Source: JABSOG01 sp047617105 (GTDB lineage: Bacteria > Pseudomonadota > Gammaproteobacteria > Enterobacterales > Alteromonadaceae). From it: DNA of 30,042 nt. Below are positions 23,437 to 30,042 of this stretch, in pieces. The stretch covers positions 1-30,042 of the forward strand of contig JBLGCB010000036.1 of NCBI GenBank assembly GCA_047617105.1, in the 5' to 3' direction. The notes beneath the pieces were generated by a model. That model was not told the origin of the DNA, made no database searches, and saw only the letters and a list, made by a program, of their open reading frames with translations. The translations under genes were made by a program, and so were the position numbers. Each line of letters starts with the position of its first letter. Within the stretch, counting starts at the first letter, position 1.

Positions 23437-23976
23437 ATGAAAAAATCAATCACCCTCACTCCTTCAGCTTCTATTTGGGCTTTTGTCCTTTGTTTTGGCT
23501 TATTATTGGCCGGTTTGACAGGTTGCAGCTCAACCAACAATGCTCACTATCAACCACAGTATCACCTTGGCCCAATCACCCCAGCAGATTTACTCGCCCG
23601 TTATCCGATTTTTGCCGACCACAAGCAAACCGATGACAATTCAGCCAGCGAGACCGAAATACTCGATTTAGCCAATCAACTCAACAACAAAAAACTGGTG
23701 GTTGTGTTTGGTACCTGGTGCCATGACAGCCAACGAGAAGTGCCTCGTCTGCTTAACCTACTCGACAAAGTTGTCGCAAATCATCCGCAAAGCAAGATTG
23801 ATATCAGCTTTATTGCCGCCGCGCCCTATGAACTGCGTGATAAAAAGTTGGTTAAACAATATCGCTTAACCGCCGTGCCCACCATTATGTTATTCGATAA
23901 AGACCAAGAATTAGGCCGAGTGGTAGAGCACACCAAACTGACGTTGGCCGCTGATATCGTAAATATGAAATTGTAA
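23437..23976 (+). CDS. Thioredoxin-like lipoprotein with a CHDS active-site motif
   Basis: The ATG at 23437 (preceded by AAGGA) gives a type II signal peptide with lipobox LTGC, so C30 should be lipidated; Ser at +2 suggests outer-membrane sorting. The mature part is a thioredoxin fold: VVVFGTWCHDSQREVPRLL, and VPTIMLFDKD with the cis-proline. The usual CxxC is C95-H-D-S98, so it lacks the resolving cysteine and cannot act as a classical disulfide reductase. A role in binding, sensing or mixed-disulfide exchange is possible. The frame is open to an upstream ATG at 23395, but that gives no signal peptide, so 23437 was used. Confidence 0.85.
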   Translation: MKKSITLTPSASIWAFVLCFGLLLAGLTGCSSTNNAHYQPQYHLGPITPADLLARYPIFADHKQTDDNSASETEILDLANQLNNKKLVVVFGTWCHDSQREVPRLLNLLDKVVANHPQSKIDISFIAAAPYELRDKKLVKQYRLTAVPTIMLFDKDQELGRVVEHTKLTLAADIVNMKL

Positions 23977-23996
23977 TAGAAGGAGGAAAGGCTGTC

Positions 23997-24128
23997 GTAG
24001 GGTAGTCCATGGTGCGCCAACTTGTGTGAAAAGCCTCCAAGAGTACCGTGAATCATGGGGTATGCTCGAAAAAGGCTTGTTTATGACTGCAAGGTCACGC
24101 GTGGGCACAAAAAGCGTGACCACCCTAC
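23997..24128. repeat. REP-like inverted pair with GTAG heads
   Basis: GTAG occurs at 23997-24000 on the plus strand and at 24128-24125 on the minus strand, and the surrounding bases match (TGTCGTAGGGTAGTC against TGACGTAGGGTGGTC). The minus copy is followed by a hairpin of eight pairs, GGTCACGC with GCGTGACC (24121-24093). GTAG-headed hairpins in inverted pairs fit the REP/REPIN pattern linked to REP-associated tyrosine transposases. It lies between the thioredoxin-like gene and the convergent pyrE and may end transcription. Confidence 0.6.
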
Positions 24129-24171
24129 GTCATTTCGTCGCTGGTTTGGCGTTTTGACGCAGGCTCGCGCC

Positions 24172-24813
24172 CTACACGCCATACCTAGTACGATAAGCAT
24201 TAACACTGGCCAAATCTGCCGCCGATTCAGGTCTGTCTTGCAGGTAACTCACCAAATCTCTAAGGGTCACAATAGAAATCACCTTAGTGGTAAAATCACG
24301 CTCAACTTCCTGAATCGCCGATAATTCAGCCTTACCTTTTTCTTGACGATCTAAGGCAATCAATACCCCAGATAAATCAGCGCCATTGGCTTGGATAATC
24401 TCCATCGACTCACGGATCGCCGTACCAGCGGTGATCACATCGTCCACCAACATTATACGGCCATTGAGTTCAGAGCCGACCAAAGTGCCGCCTTCGCCAT
24501 GGGCTTTTTTCTCTTTACGGTTAAAACAATAAGGCATATCAATATCATGATGATCGGCCAATGCCACCGCGGTGGTGGTGGCAATTGGAATACCTTTATA
24601 AGCAGGGCCAAACAAAACATCAAATTCAATGCCCGAATCGACCAACGCCGCGGCATAAAAACGCCCCAAACGTGCCAAATCCCGACCGGTGTTAAATAAC
24701 CCAGCATTGAAGAAATAAGGACTTATCCGGCCGGATTTAAGCGTAAACTCGCCGAATTTAAGCACCTGTTTTTCCAGCGCAAACTCAATAAACTCGCGTT
24801 GATAATCTTTCAT
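24172..24813 (-). CDS. pyrE: Orotate phosphoribosyltransferase PyrE
   Basis: This 213-residue enzyme converts orotate and PRPP to orotidine 5'-phosphate in pyrimidine synthesis. The PRPP-binding motif IMLVDDVITAGTA is present, along with the phosphate-loop GPAYKGIPIAT and the FNRKEKKAHGEGG flexible loop with its catalytic lysines. Length is that of the bacterial family. It is the second gene after rph, as in E. coli, but the 178-base gap contains a 140-bp inverted-repeat element. Ribosome-binding site AAGGGG precedes the ATG. Confidence 0.97.
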   Translation of the reverse strand: MKDYQREFIEFALEKQVLKFGEFTLKSGRISPYFFNAGLFNTGRDLARLGRFYAAALVDSGIEFDVLFGPAYKGIPIATTTAVALADHHDIDMPYCFNRKEKKAHGEGGTLVGSELNGRIMLVDDVITAGTAIRESMEIIQANGADLSGVLIALDRQEKGKAELSAIQEVERDFTTKVISIVTLRDLVSYLQDRPESAADLASVNAYRTRYGV

Positions 24814-24846
24814 TTTTTGCCCCTTTTGTTATAAATAATAAAAGCA

Positions 24847-24986
24847 GTAACTGTTCAGCGTGCTTAGATTTCGCTTCAGAACAAGGCATTTTCGCACGGA
24901 AAATAGGCGCATATAGGCATATGTAACTGTTTGAGTACGAAAATAACGCCGTTATGGTGCTAAAGATGAGTGCGCTGAATAGTTAC
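24847..24986. repeat. 140-bp MITE-like element between rph and pyrE
   Basis: The left end GTAACTGTTCAGCGTGCT and the reverse complement of the right end GTAACTATTCAGCGCACT match at 16 of 18 bases. The interior has no open reading frame, so the element would be non-autonomous. A second copy of the right half starts the window. The right end lies five bases before the rph stop codon (24992-24994), so it is inserted close to the rph 3' end and separates rph from pyrE, where E. coli has the pyrE attenuator. No clear target-site duplication is seen. Confidence 0.8.
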
Positions 24987-24991
24987 ACAAG

Positions 24992-25705
24992 TTATGCCAA
25001 AGCTTGTTTTTGTATCTCGATAATTTCGCGCAAAGCGTGTTTGGCCACTTCCATCATTTTGGTCAGTTCTTCCGGACTAAAAGGTTCGCCTTCGGCAGTG
25101 CCTTGAATCTCAATAAAAGAACCTGCTTCAGTCATTACCACGTTCATATCGGTTTCGGCGGCGGAATCTTCAAGATATTCCAAATCGGCAATCACTTCAC
25201 CTTTATAAACACCAACAGACACGGCAGCAATCAACTGCTTTAACGGGTTAGTTTTGATAATGCCCTTAAGGCGCATATACGACAAAGCATCGACCATAGC
25301 AACGCAAGCGCCAGTGATAGAAGCGGTGCGAGTGCCGCCATCTGCTTGGATAACATCACAATCGACGGTGATCGTGTTCTCGCCAAGGGCTTTTAAATCT
25401 ACCGCAGCACGTAATGAACGAGCGATTAAACGTTGAATTTCCATGGTACGTCCGCCTTGTTTACCACGGGCAGCTTCACGGTTCATACGGCTATGGGTAG
25501 AACGTGGCAACATACCATATTCTGCGGTCACCCAACCTTTGCCTTTACCTTTCATAAAGCGCGGCACACCTTCTTCGACAGATGCCGTACACAATACCTT
25601 GGTATCACCAAATTCAACCAACACCGAACCTTCGGCATGAAGGGTAAAATTACGGGTGATGGTCACCGGACGAATTTGATTGACTGTTCTTTCACTTGGA
25701 CGCAT
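24992..25705 (-). CDS. rph: Ribonuclease PH
   Basis: From the ATG at 25705 this is a 237-residue phosphorolytic 3'-5' exoribonuclease that trims tRNA 3' ends. Family signatures: MRPSERTVNQIRPV at the start, KGKGWVTAEYGMLPRSTHSRMNREA with its phosphate-binding residues, and CDVIQADGGTRTASITGA. The frame is open five codons further, to 25720, but the MRPS start fits the family. The reading frame is intact, unlike the frameshifted rph of E. coli K-12 strains. It is divergent from yicC. Confidence 0.97.
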   Translation of the reverse strand: MRPSERTVNQIRPVTITRNFTLHAEGSVLVEFGDTKVLCTASVEEGVPRFMKGKGKGWVTAEYGMLPRSTHSRMNREAARGKQGGRTMEIQRLIARSLRAAVDLKALGENTITVDCDVIQADGGTRTASITGACVAMVDALSYMRLKGIIKTNPLKQLIAAVSVGVYKGEVIADLEYLEDSAAETDMNVVMTEAGSFIEIQGTAEGEPFSPEELTKMMEVAKHALREIIEIQKQALA

Positions 25706-25847
25706 AGTAAACACTCTCACTTATCTGGAAAATCTGGTTAATCGCTTAACAAAAACACTCAATACTAAGTCCTTAAAACTAAGCACTAACCCTTAAAAAA
25801 TATTGCCCGGCATTATACCTGCTAATTCCCCCTTAAACCGCTAACTT

Positions 25848-25878
25848 TTAACAAATTAGCCAATTGTTATTGTATAAT
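25848..25878 (+). promoter_or_regulatory. Candidate sigma-70 promoter of yicC
   Basis: TATAAT at 25873-25878 lies 33 bases before the yicC ATG, with TTAACA at 25848-25853 and a rather long spacer of 19 bases. The -10 box is perfect; the -35 match is fair. Confidence 0.5.
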
Positions 25879-25911
25879 TGCGCCAAAGTTCGACTAACTA
25901 GGCCAAAATAC

Positions 25912-26775
25912 ATGATCTACAGCATGACCGCATATGCCCGCCGCGAAATCAAAGGCGATTGGGGCACAGCCATTTGGGAAATTCGCTCTGTTAACCAGCG
26001 TTATCTCGAAACCTTCGTTCGCTCACCAGAACAGTGTCGCGCACTAGAACCCATTGTTCGCGAACGTCTGCGAAAACAACTGCAACGCGGTAAAGTTGAA
26101 GTCAACTTGCGTTATACCGACAACCCCGCAGCAGCCAGCCAGCAACAAATCAACCGTCCGTTGGCCACCCAACTTATCGACAACGCCAAATGGATACTCG
26201 ACACCGCAGGCCAGGGCCAGCTAAACCCATTAGACATTCTTAAATGGCCTGGCGTTATGGCCGCCGAAGAATCTGATATGGATGCCATTAACGCTGAGTT
26301 ATTGGCAGGTTTTGATTTATTGGTTCAAGACTTCAAACAAGCCCGCGCCGACGAAGGTGAAAACCTCAAAGCGATGATAGTTCAGCGTCTTGACGCCATC
26401 AACGAACAAGCCACTACCGTCACCGAAGTATTGCCAAAAGCACTAGAATGGCAACGTCAAAGACTGCTCAACCGCCTTGAAGAAATCAAAGCCGAATTAG
26501 ACCCTGCCCGCCTTGAACAAGAGATGGCCTTTTTGGCCCAAAAATCTGATGTTGCCGAAGAACTCGACCGTCTTGAATCTCATGTCAAAGAAACCCGTAA
26601 AATCCTCAACAAAGGCGGAGCCTGTGGCCGCCGCCTTGATTTTATGATGCAAGAGTTTAATCGCGAAGCCAATACTTTGGGGTCTAAATCGATTACCACG
26701 GATATCACCAATGCTTCGGTTGAGTTGAAAGTTTTGATTGAGCAGATGCGGGAACAGATTCAGAATATTGAATAA
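25912..26775 (+). CDS. yicC: YicC-family endoribonuclease
   Basis: From the ATG at 25912 the product is 287 residues, the normal length of YicC. It begins MIYSMTAYARREIKGDWG and has IWEIRSVNQRYLE, the RGKVEVNLRY segment and the C-terminal DFMMQEFNREANTLGSKS block of the family. YicC is reported as an endoribonuclease in E. coli, acting on sRNAs such as RyhB. The frame opens 16 codons upstream to 25864, but that start would overlap the -10 box and does not fit the family. Divergent from rph, as in E. coli. Confidence 0.95.
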   Translation: MIYSMTAYARREIKGDWGTAIWEIRSVNQRYLETFVRSPEQCRALEPIVRERLRKQLQRGKVEVNLRYTDNPAAASQQQINRPLATQLIDNAKWILDTAGQGQLNPLDILKWPGVMAAEESDMDAINAELLAGFDLLVQDFKQARADEGENLKAMIVQRLDAINEQATTVTEVLPKALEWQRQRLLNRLEEIKAELDPARLEQEMAFLAQKSDVAEELDRLESHVKETRKILNKGGACGRRLDFMMQEFNREANTLGSKSITTDITNASVELKVLIEQMREQIQNIE

Positions 26776-26801
26776 GCAGGGACCACAAAGCCTGAAACTG
26801 A

Positions 26802-26848
26802 GTAGGATGGGTTGAGCGAACCGGGCTGTCGATACAGCAAAACCCATC
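26802..26848 (+). repeat. REP-like hairpin with GTAG head
   Basis: GTAG (26802-26805) is followed by GATGGGTT (26806-26813), which pairs perfectly with AACCCATC (26841-26848). The head and stem fit REP sequences of the GTAG type, and this kind of GTAGGATGGGTT repeat occurs in many bacterial spacers. It starts 27 bases after yicC and 46 bases before the ptuA-like gene, so it may act as a transcriptional boundary. Confidence 0.65.
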
Positions 26849-26893
26849 AACATCAAGCAAAATCATCCATTTCCAATCGTCAGAGCAAATGAT

Positions 26894-28147
26894 ATGAGCA
26901 ACAACGAGACCAAAGGCAATGAACAAGAGCATTCAGTTTATATCCATAAACTGACGCTTTCTCGCCACCCGTATATTAGTGATGTTTGTATTGATACCAA
27001 GCAAAAGAAAAAACACATCATTATTACAGGTAAAAACGGGGTGGGTAAATCAACGCTTTTAAATGAAATTAAAAGTGCAGTGCAGGTATCCCAAGGTGAT
27101 TTCAAGAAGCACAACCTTGTTAGCATACGTCAAGCCTATTTCGAACATCTTGAGCGGTATCAATCTGAAACAGACCCATTGATAAAACGAGCACTAGAAC
27201 CCAAACTTAAGTCACAGCTAAATAATGTCACTAGCAAAGCTACATTCTGTGATCTGGATTACAACAACCAAACAGCTGTTGACTTACTAAAAGGCCAAGC
27301 GGCGATACAAGCATTTTTTAATGCCAAACGCACCACTGAGTTTGGCACAGTTGAGAGTGTTGGCTCTACCAAAATAACGCCTCAAGAAATCGATCAACCA
27401 CTCTCCTCAAAATTTAAACAACACCTAGTAAACTCACGTTCACAATTTGCCTTTGCTCAGGTTGATGGAGAAGAAGAGGAAGCCAAAAACTTAAACACTT
27501 GGTTCACCACACTAGACGAATTTATGAGTGATATCTTTGATGAGCCGGTTAAATTGCATTTTGATCGCAAAGCGCTGAATTACAAAATCGAATCCCAGGA
27601 TGGTTCGCAGTTAGATTTCAACCACTTAAGTGAAGGTTATGCTGCTATTCTCAACATTGTCACCGAAATCATCATGCGGATGGAAGCCATAGAACACGGT
27701 AACTTTACCTTGCCCGGCATCGTGTTAATTGACGAAATCGAAACCCACTTACACGTCCAATTGCAGAAAAAAATCTTAAGGTTATTAAGCAAATTCTTCC
27801 CTAACATTCAATTTATTGTCACCACCCATTCGCCCTTTGTACTGACCTCCTCAGAAGATGCAGTGATTTATGATATGGAGACAAACAGCTATATTGATGC
27901 CAAAGAAGATCTGTGGCAATACAGTTATGAGGATATTGTAGAGGGTTATTTTGATACCGAAAGCTACTCTGTTGAGCTTGAAAACAGAATCGCTCGTCTT
28001 GAAGAATTGGCGGCCAAAGATAGCAGCAGTTTAAGCGTAAAGGAAAACAAAGAATTGCTGATACTAAAAAGTGAACTACAAGATGTACCAACATTCAAAC
28101 TAGCTGATATCGAATTACGATTACAAGCACTTGGCCTGAAAAAATAG
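26894..28147 (+). CDS. ptuA: Septu-like ATPase (PtuA-type)
   Basis: This 417-residue SMC/ABC-type ATPase has Walker A GKNGVGKST (46-54), an ABC-signature-like LSEGYAAIL (about 247-255), Walker B IVLIDEIETHLH and the switch histidine in IVTTHSPFVL. An acidic helical C-terminus follows (ELAAKDSSSLSVKENKELL). Together with the HNH gene eight bases downstream this matches the two-gene Septu defence system, in which PtuA and PtuB form a complex that stops phage growth. No good ribosome-binding site precedes the ATG. The gene order and spacing are those of Septu; the assignment is by motif and context. Confidence 0.85.
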   Translation: MSNNETKGNEQEHSVYIHKLTLSRHPYISDVCIDTKQKKKHIIITGKNGVGKSTLLNEIKSAVQVSQGDFKKHNLVSIRQAYFEHLERYQSETDPLIKRALEPKLKSQLNNVTSKATFCDLDYNNQTAVDLLKGQAAIQAFFNAKRTTEFGTVESVGSTKITPQEIDQPLSSKFKQHLVNSRSQFAFAQVDGEEEEAKNLNTWFTTLDEFMSDIFDEPVKLHFDRKALNYKIESQDGSQLDFNHLSEGYAAILNIVTEIIMRMEAIEHGNFTLPGIVLIDEIETHLHVQLQKKILRLLSKFFPNIQFIVTTHSPFVLTSSEDAVIYDMETNSYIDAKEDLWQYSYEDIVEGYFDTESYSVELENRIARLEELAAKDSSSLSVKENKELLILKSELQDVPTFKLADIELRLQALGLKK

Positions 28148-28155
28148 CGGGTGGC

Positions 28156-28818
28156 ATGATGATATATTTTGCTAAAACTCAACCTGGCCCAACACAAGCA
28201 CTGCGTGCTCAACAAGCCAGTGGCAGTACAAATTGCGATATTGCCGGGGTTCGCAGTCAGCTAGAAAGTGACTTTTACGATAAGTGTTATATCTGTGGCT
28301 TTGAAAGTAGTTCAATGAGAATTGAACATTTTCGTCCGCATTTATCTGATCGTGATCGCATGTTTGATTGGAATAACCTTTTTTACGCCTGCGAACATTG
28401 CAACAGCCTCAAAGGCTCCAGTTATACTGGTTTGCTCGATTGCACTCATACCACCAAAATTGATGATTTAATCGAATTTAAATATGATCCAACCAAACCT
28501 ATAAGAAAAAAAATCACCATCACAGATATTGGCTCTAACAGCCCCGATACTGTCGAGCTGATACAAGTGGTATTCTCTGCGCAAAATACACCGACCAAAA
28601 AGGCAGGCGCAAAGCTACTTGAAAGAAAACTGAGCATTGCACTAAGAGACTTTCAAAAAGTTGTCGCACAATACAACAAAAACCAATCGCCAGCCAATGA
28701 AGCCCTTTTACGCCATGAAGTAAATAATCAAAGTGAGTTTGCCGCTTTTAAGCGTTGGATGGTTAAATTTTCACCGCAAAATTATCCCGTTCAATTGCGA
28801 AGTTGGTTTGTTGATTAA
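28156..28818 (+). CDS. ptuB: Septu-like HNH endonuclease (PtuB-type)
   Basis: This 220-residue nuclease has an HNH core: CYICG (C44, C47), IEHFRPH with E57-H58, WNNLFYACEHCN with N73/N74 and C79/C82. The four cysteines form the zinc site typical of PtuB-like HNH proteins, and H58 is the likely general base. The C-terminal half is helical and probably contacts the ATPase. Two in-frame ATGs lie side by side at 28156 and 28159; either is possible. The stop overlaps the convergent membrane-protein gene by four bases. Confidence 0.87.
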   Translation: MMIYFAKTQPGPTQALRAQQASGSTNCDIAGVRSQLESDFYDKCYICGFESSSMRIEHFRPHLSDRDRMFDWNNLFYACEHCNSLKGSSYTGLLDCTHTTKIDDLIEFKYDPTKPIRKKITITDIGSNSPDTVELIQVVFSAQNTPTKKAGAKLLERKLSIALRDFQKVVAQYNKNQSPANEALLRHEVNNQSEFAAFKRWMVKFSPQNYPVQLRSWFVD

Positions 28819-29216
28819 CGGCCAAAAATCAACATTTCCAACCCTTGGCCCAGCAGGACAGCGGTGCCGAAGCTTATCCCTGTAAACCAACAGCTCATGA
28901 ATATTGCAGTAAACCACTCAAACATGCGCCTGATAAAGTTGGGGATTCTCTTAAAGATACTGGCACTTTTATCAAGCGGTAAAGTTAACTTGCCTAGAAG
29001 TAAGACCATAAGAATCATACCGCCGCTCCACATCGTTAACAGAATCAATACCTGCTCTAAATACGGTTTGTGAGCTAACAATGAGGATTGGCCATTCATT
29101 TGCGGGCGAAAAAACACAAACCAAGATATGCAAAAGCAAACAACTATCAATAGCAATATAGGCCAACGATATGGTTTCATTTGCATTAGAGCTATATTAA
29201 TTCTTCGAGGTGTCAT
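28815..29216 (-). CDS. Small membrane protein of unknown function
   Basis: This 133-residue protein has three likely membrane segments (about 18-36, 54-73 and 100-127), with basic residues on the cytosolic side (MKPYRW, KRIPNFIRRM). No family is recognised. It runs toward the ptuB-like gene and the two stop codons overlap (TTA/TAA at 28815-28818). With the next minus-strand gene 72 bases upstream it may form a membrane-protein pair. Confidence 0.6.
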   Translation of the reverse strand: MTPRRINIALMQMKPYRWPILLLIVVCFCISWFVFFRPQMNGQSSLLAHKPYLEQVLILLTMWSGGMILMVLLLGKLTLPLDKSASIFKRIPNFIRRMFEWFTAIFMSCWFTGISFGTAVLLGQGLEMLIFGR

Positions 29217-29288
29217 TAATGGTTATTTCTCTTTAATTGGATGATGGCACGCCTTGCCGATGTTATTCAGGAATTTTCACGTAAGAAG

Positions 29289-30042
29289 CTACAAGCTCTG
29301 CGCCCCACTGTTTGGCAAGTCAACATTCACAGGCAACGGCGTATCAAAAAAGTCAGATAACCATTGCACCCAACTCACCGGCAATTCTTGGTAAGCGCCC
29401 AAATACAAGACCAAAAACACCAAACCAATAGCAAGATAAAACCAAGTGGTGAGGTTACGCACACGGGCCAACTTACGTAACCATTCGACCTTTGACCAGT
29501 CATAATCAACACCATGGTCTTTGGCCGTTTGAGCTGCTATGGAAATTGTCCATGCTTTGGCCCATAGTGCAAATGTCAGTATCGCAGTTGCCAATTGTAA
29601 CCACTGCCACGGTTTAATGGCAAAGATATCAATGGCTAGTAAATAGGGGAATAACATCACCGGGTTGGTGCTTTGAATATCAATAAAGCTGTGTTGAGAA
29701 AAAGAGACGACCCCAAGCACAGCCAAAGTGACAACCGCCAACAATAAACGCAACCGTTCCATTGGATGCTGTTGTATCAGTCCGTGAAATGTCGCCGAGT
29801 CGATAACCTGCTTGAATCGTCCACTTTGGATATACAATAATGGCCAATAAAACCAAAAAGTTGATTTGATAGACCAGCGGTATAACAGGGCAGGGATATA
29901 GATCAAGGGTAATAAACATACTGATAAAATTTTTACGGCTATTTTGCCATTCTCAAATTCTTTAAATATTCGAGTTGCTGAAAACTGTTCATCTCCAGGC
30001 AACATAGTAGGTGGATGCCAAGGATCAATACTAAACATATTT
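29289..30042 (-). CDS. Membrane protein of unknown function, cut by the window end
   Basis: About 250 residues are visible, with several hydrophobic segments (for example VKILSVCLLPLIYIPALLY, LLLAVVTLAVLGVVSF, FYLAIGLVFLVLYLGA). An ATG at 30038 is possible, but the frame stays open to the window edge, so the true start may lie outside. No family is recognised. It ends 72 bases before the 133-residue membrane protein and reads in the same direction. Confidence 0.6.
   Translation of the reverse strand, partial: NMFSIDPWHPPTMLPGDEQFSATRIFKEFENGKIAVKILSVCLLPLIYIPALLYRWSIKSTFWFYWPLLYIQSGRFKQVIDSATFHGLIQQHPMERLRLLLAVVTLAVLGVVSFSQHSFIDIQSTNPVMLFPYLLAIDIFAIKPWQWLQLATAILTFALWAKAWTISIAAQTAKDHGVDYDWSKVEWLRKLARVRNLTTWFYLAIGLVFLVLYLGAYQELPVSWVQWLSDFFDTPLPVNVDLPNSGAQSL

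Noticed and set aside
24055..24324. 89-codon plus-strand frame across the REP-like region and the pyrE end
   Set aside because: It runs through an intergenic repeat and antisense to pyrE, with no ribosome-binding site.
25706..25720. Upstream start for RNase PH (MRVFT)
   Set aside because: Family proteins begin at MRP, which is the ATG at 25705.

Overview
This window looks like chromosomal DNA from a marine-type gammaproteobacterium, probably near the Alteromonadales (Shewanella, Colwellia or Psychrobium-like). That placement is an inference. It rests on the divergent yicC / rph-pyrE arrangement, a cpxP / cpxRA locus in E. coli-like order, msrPQ, a mid-range GC content and many intergenic inverted repeats. 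No rRNA, tRNA or CRISPR array was found.

Layout. Bases 91-9752 are mostly core genes: a YcaQ/AlkX-type DNA glycosylase, a small unknown protein, a spermidine-synthase-like protein, the CpxP/CpxR/CpxA envelope-stress module with a candidate CpxR box, an alpha/beta hydrolase coupled to an MltA-like 3D-domain protein, and the periplasmic methionine sulfoxide reductase MsrPQ. Bases 9755-13967 form a compact minus-strand accessory block of two adjacent two-gene modules. One pairs an OLD/DUF3696-type ATPase with an unrecognised 296-residue protein. The other pairs an AAA/SMC-like ATPase with a DUF4276 (TOPRIM-like) protein. Both pairs overlap by a few bases, as ATPase-plus-effector defence systems often do. 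Bases 14094-19870 hold an unknown protein, a GNAT acetyltransferase and an RND pump followed by its adaptor. Bases 20303-22077 hold an HDOD protein and a metallo-beta-lactamase-fold protein in one operon. Bases 22383-23976 hold a small helical protein, an alpha/beta hydrolase and a thioredoxin-like lipoprotein. Then come pyrE, rph and yicC. Bases 26894-28818 encode a Septu-like pair, a PtuA-type ATPase and a PtuB-type HNH nuclease, followed by two convergent membrane-protein genes, the last cut by the window end.

Two patterns cut across the gene list. First, the intergenic spaces carry several structured inverted-repeat elements: a 140-bp MITE-like element between rph and pyrE with a second, partial copy at base 1; a 133-bp palindromic element at the shared end of two convergent genes; a 177-bp element after the RND adaptor; and REP-like hairpins with GTAG heads. 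Second, at least five otherwise ordinary proteins contain degenerate in-frame tandem repeats with a 12-bp (four-codon) period, and CpxP also carries a 45-bp duplication. This suggests recurrent short tandem duplication inside coding sequence in this lineage.
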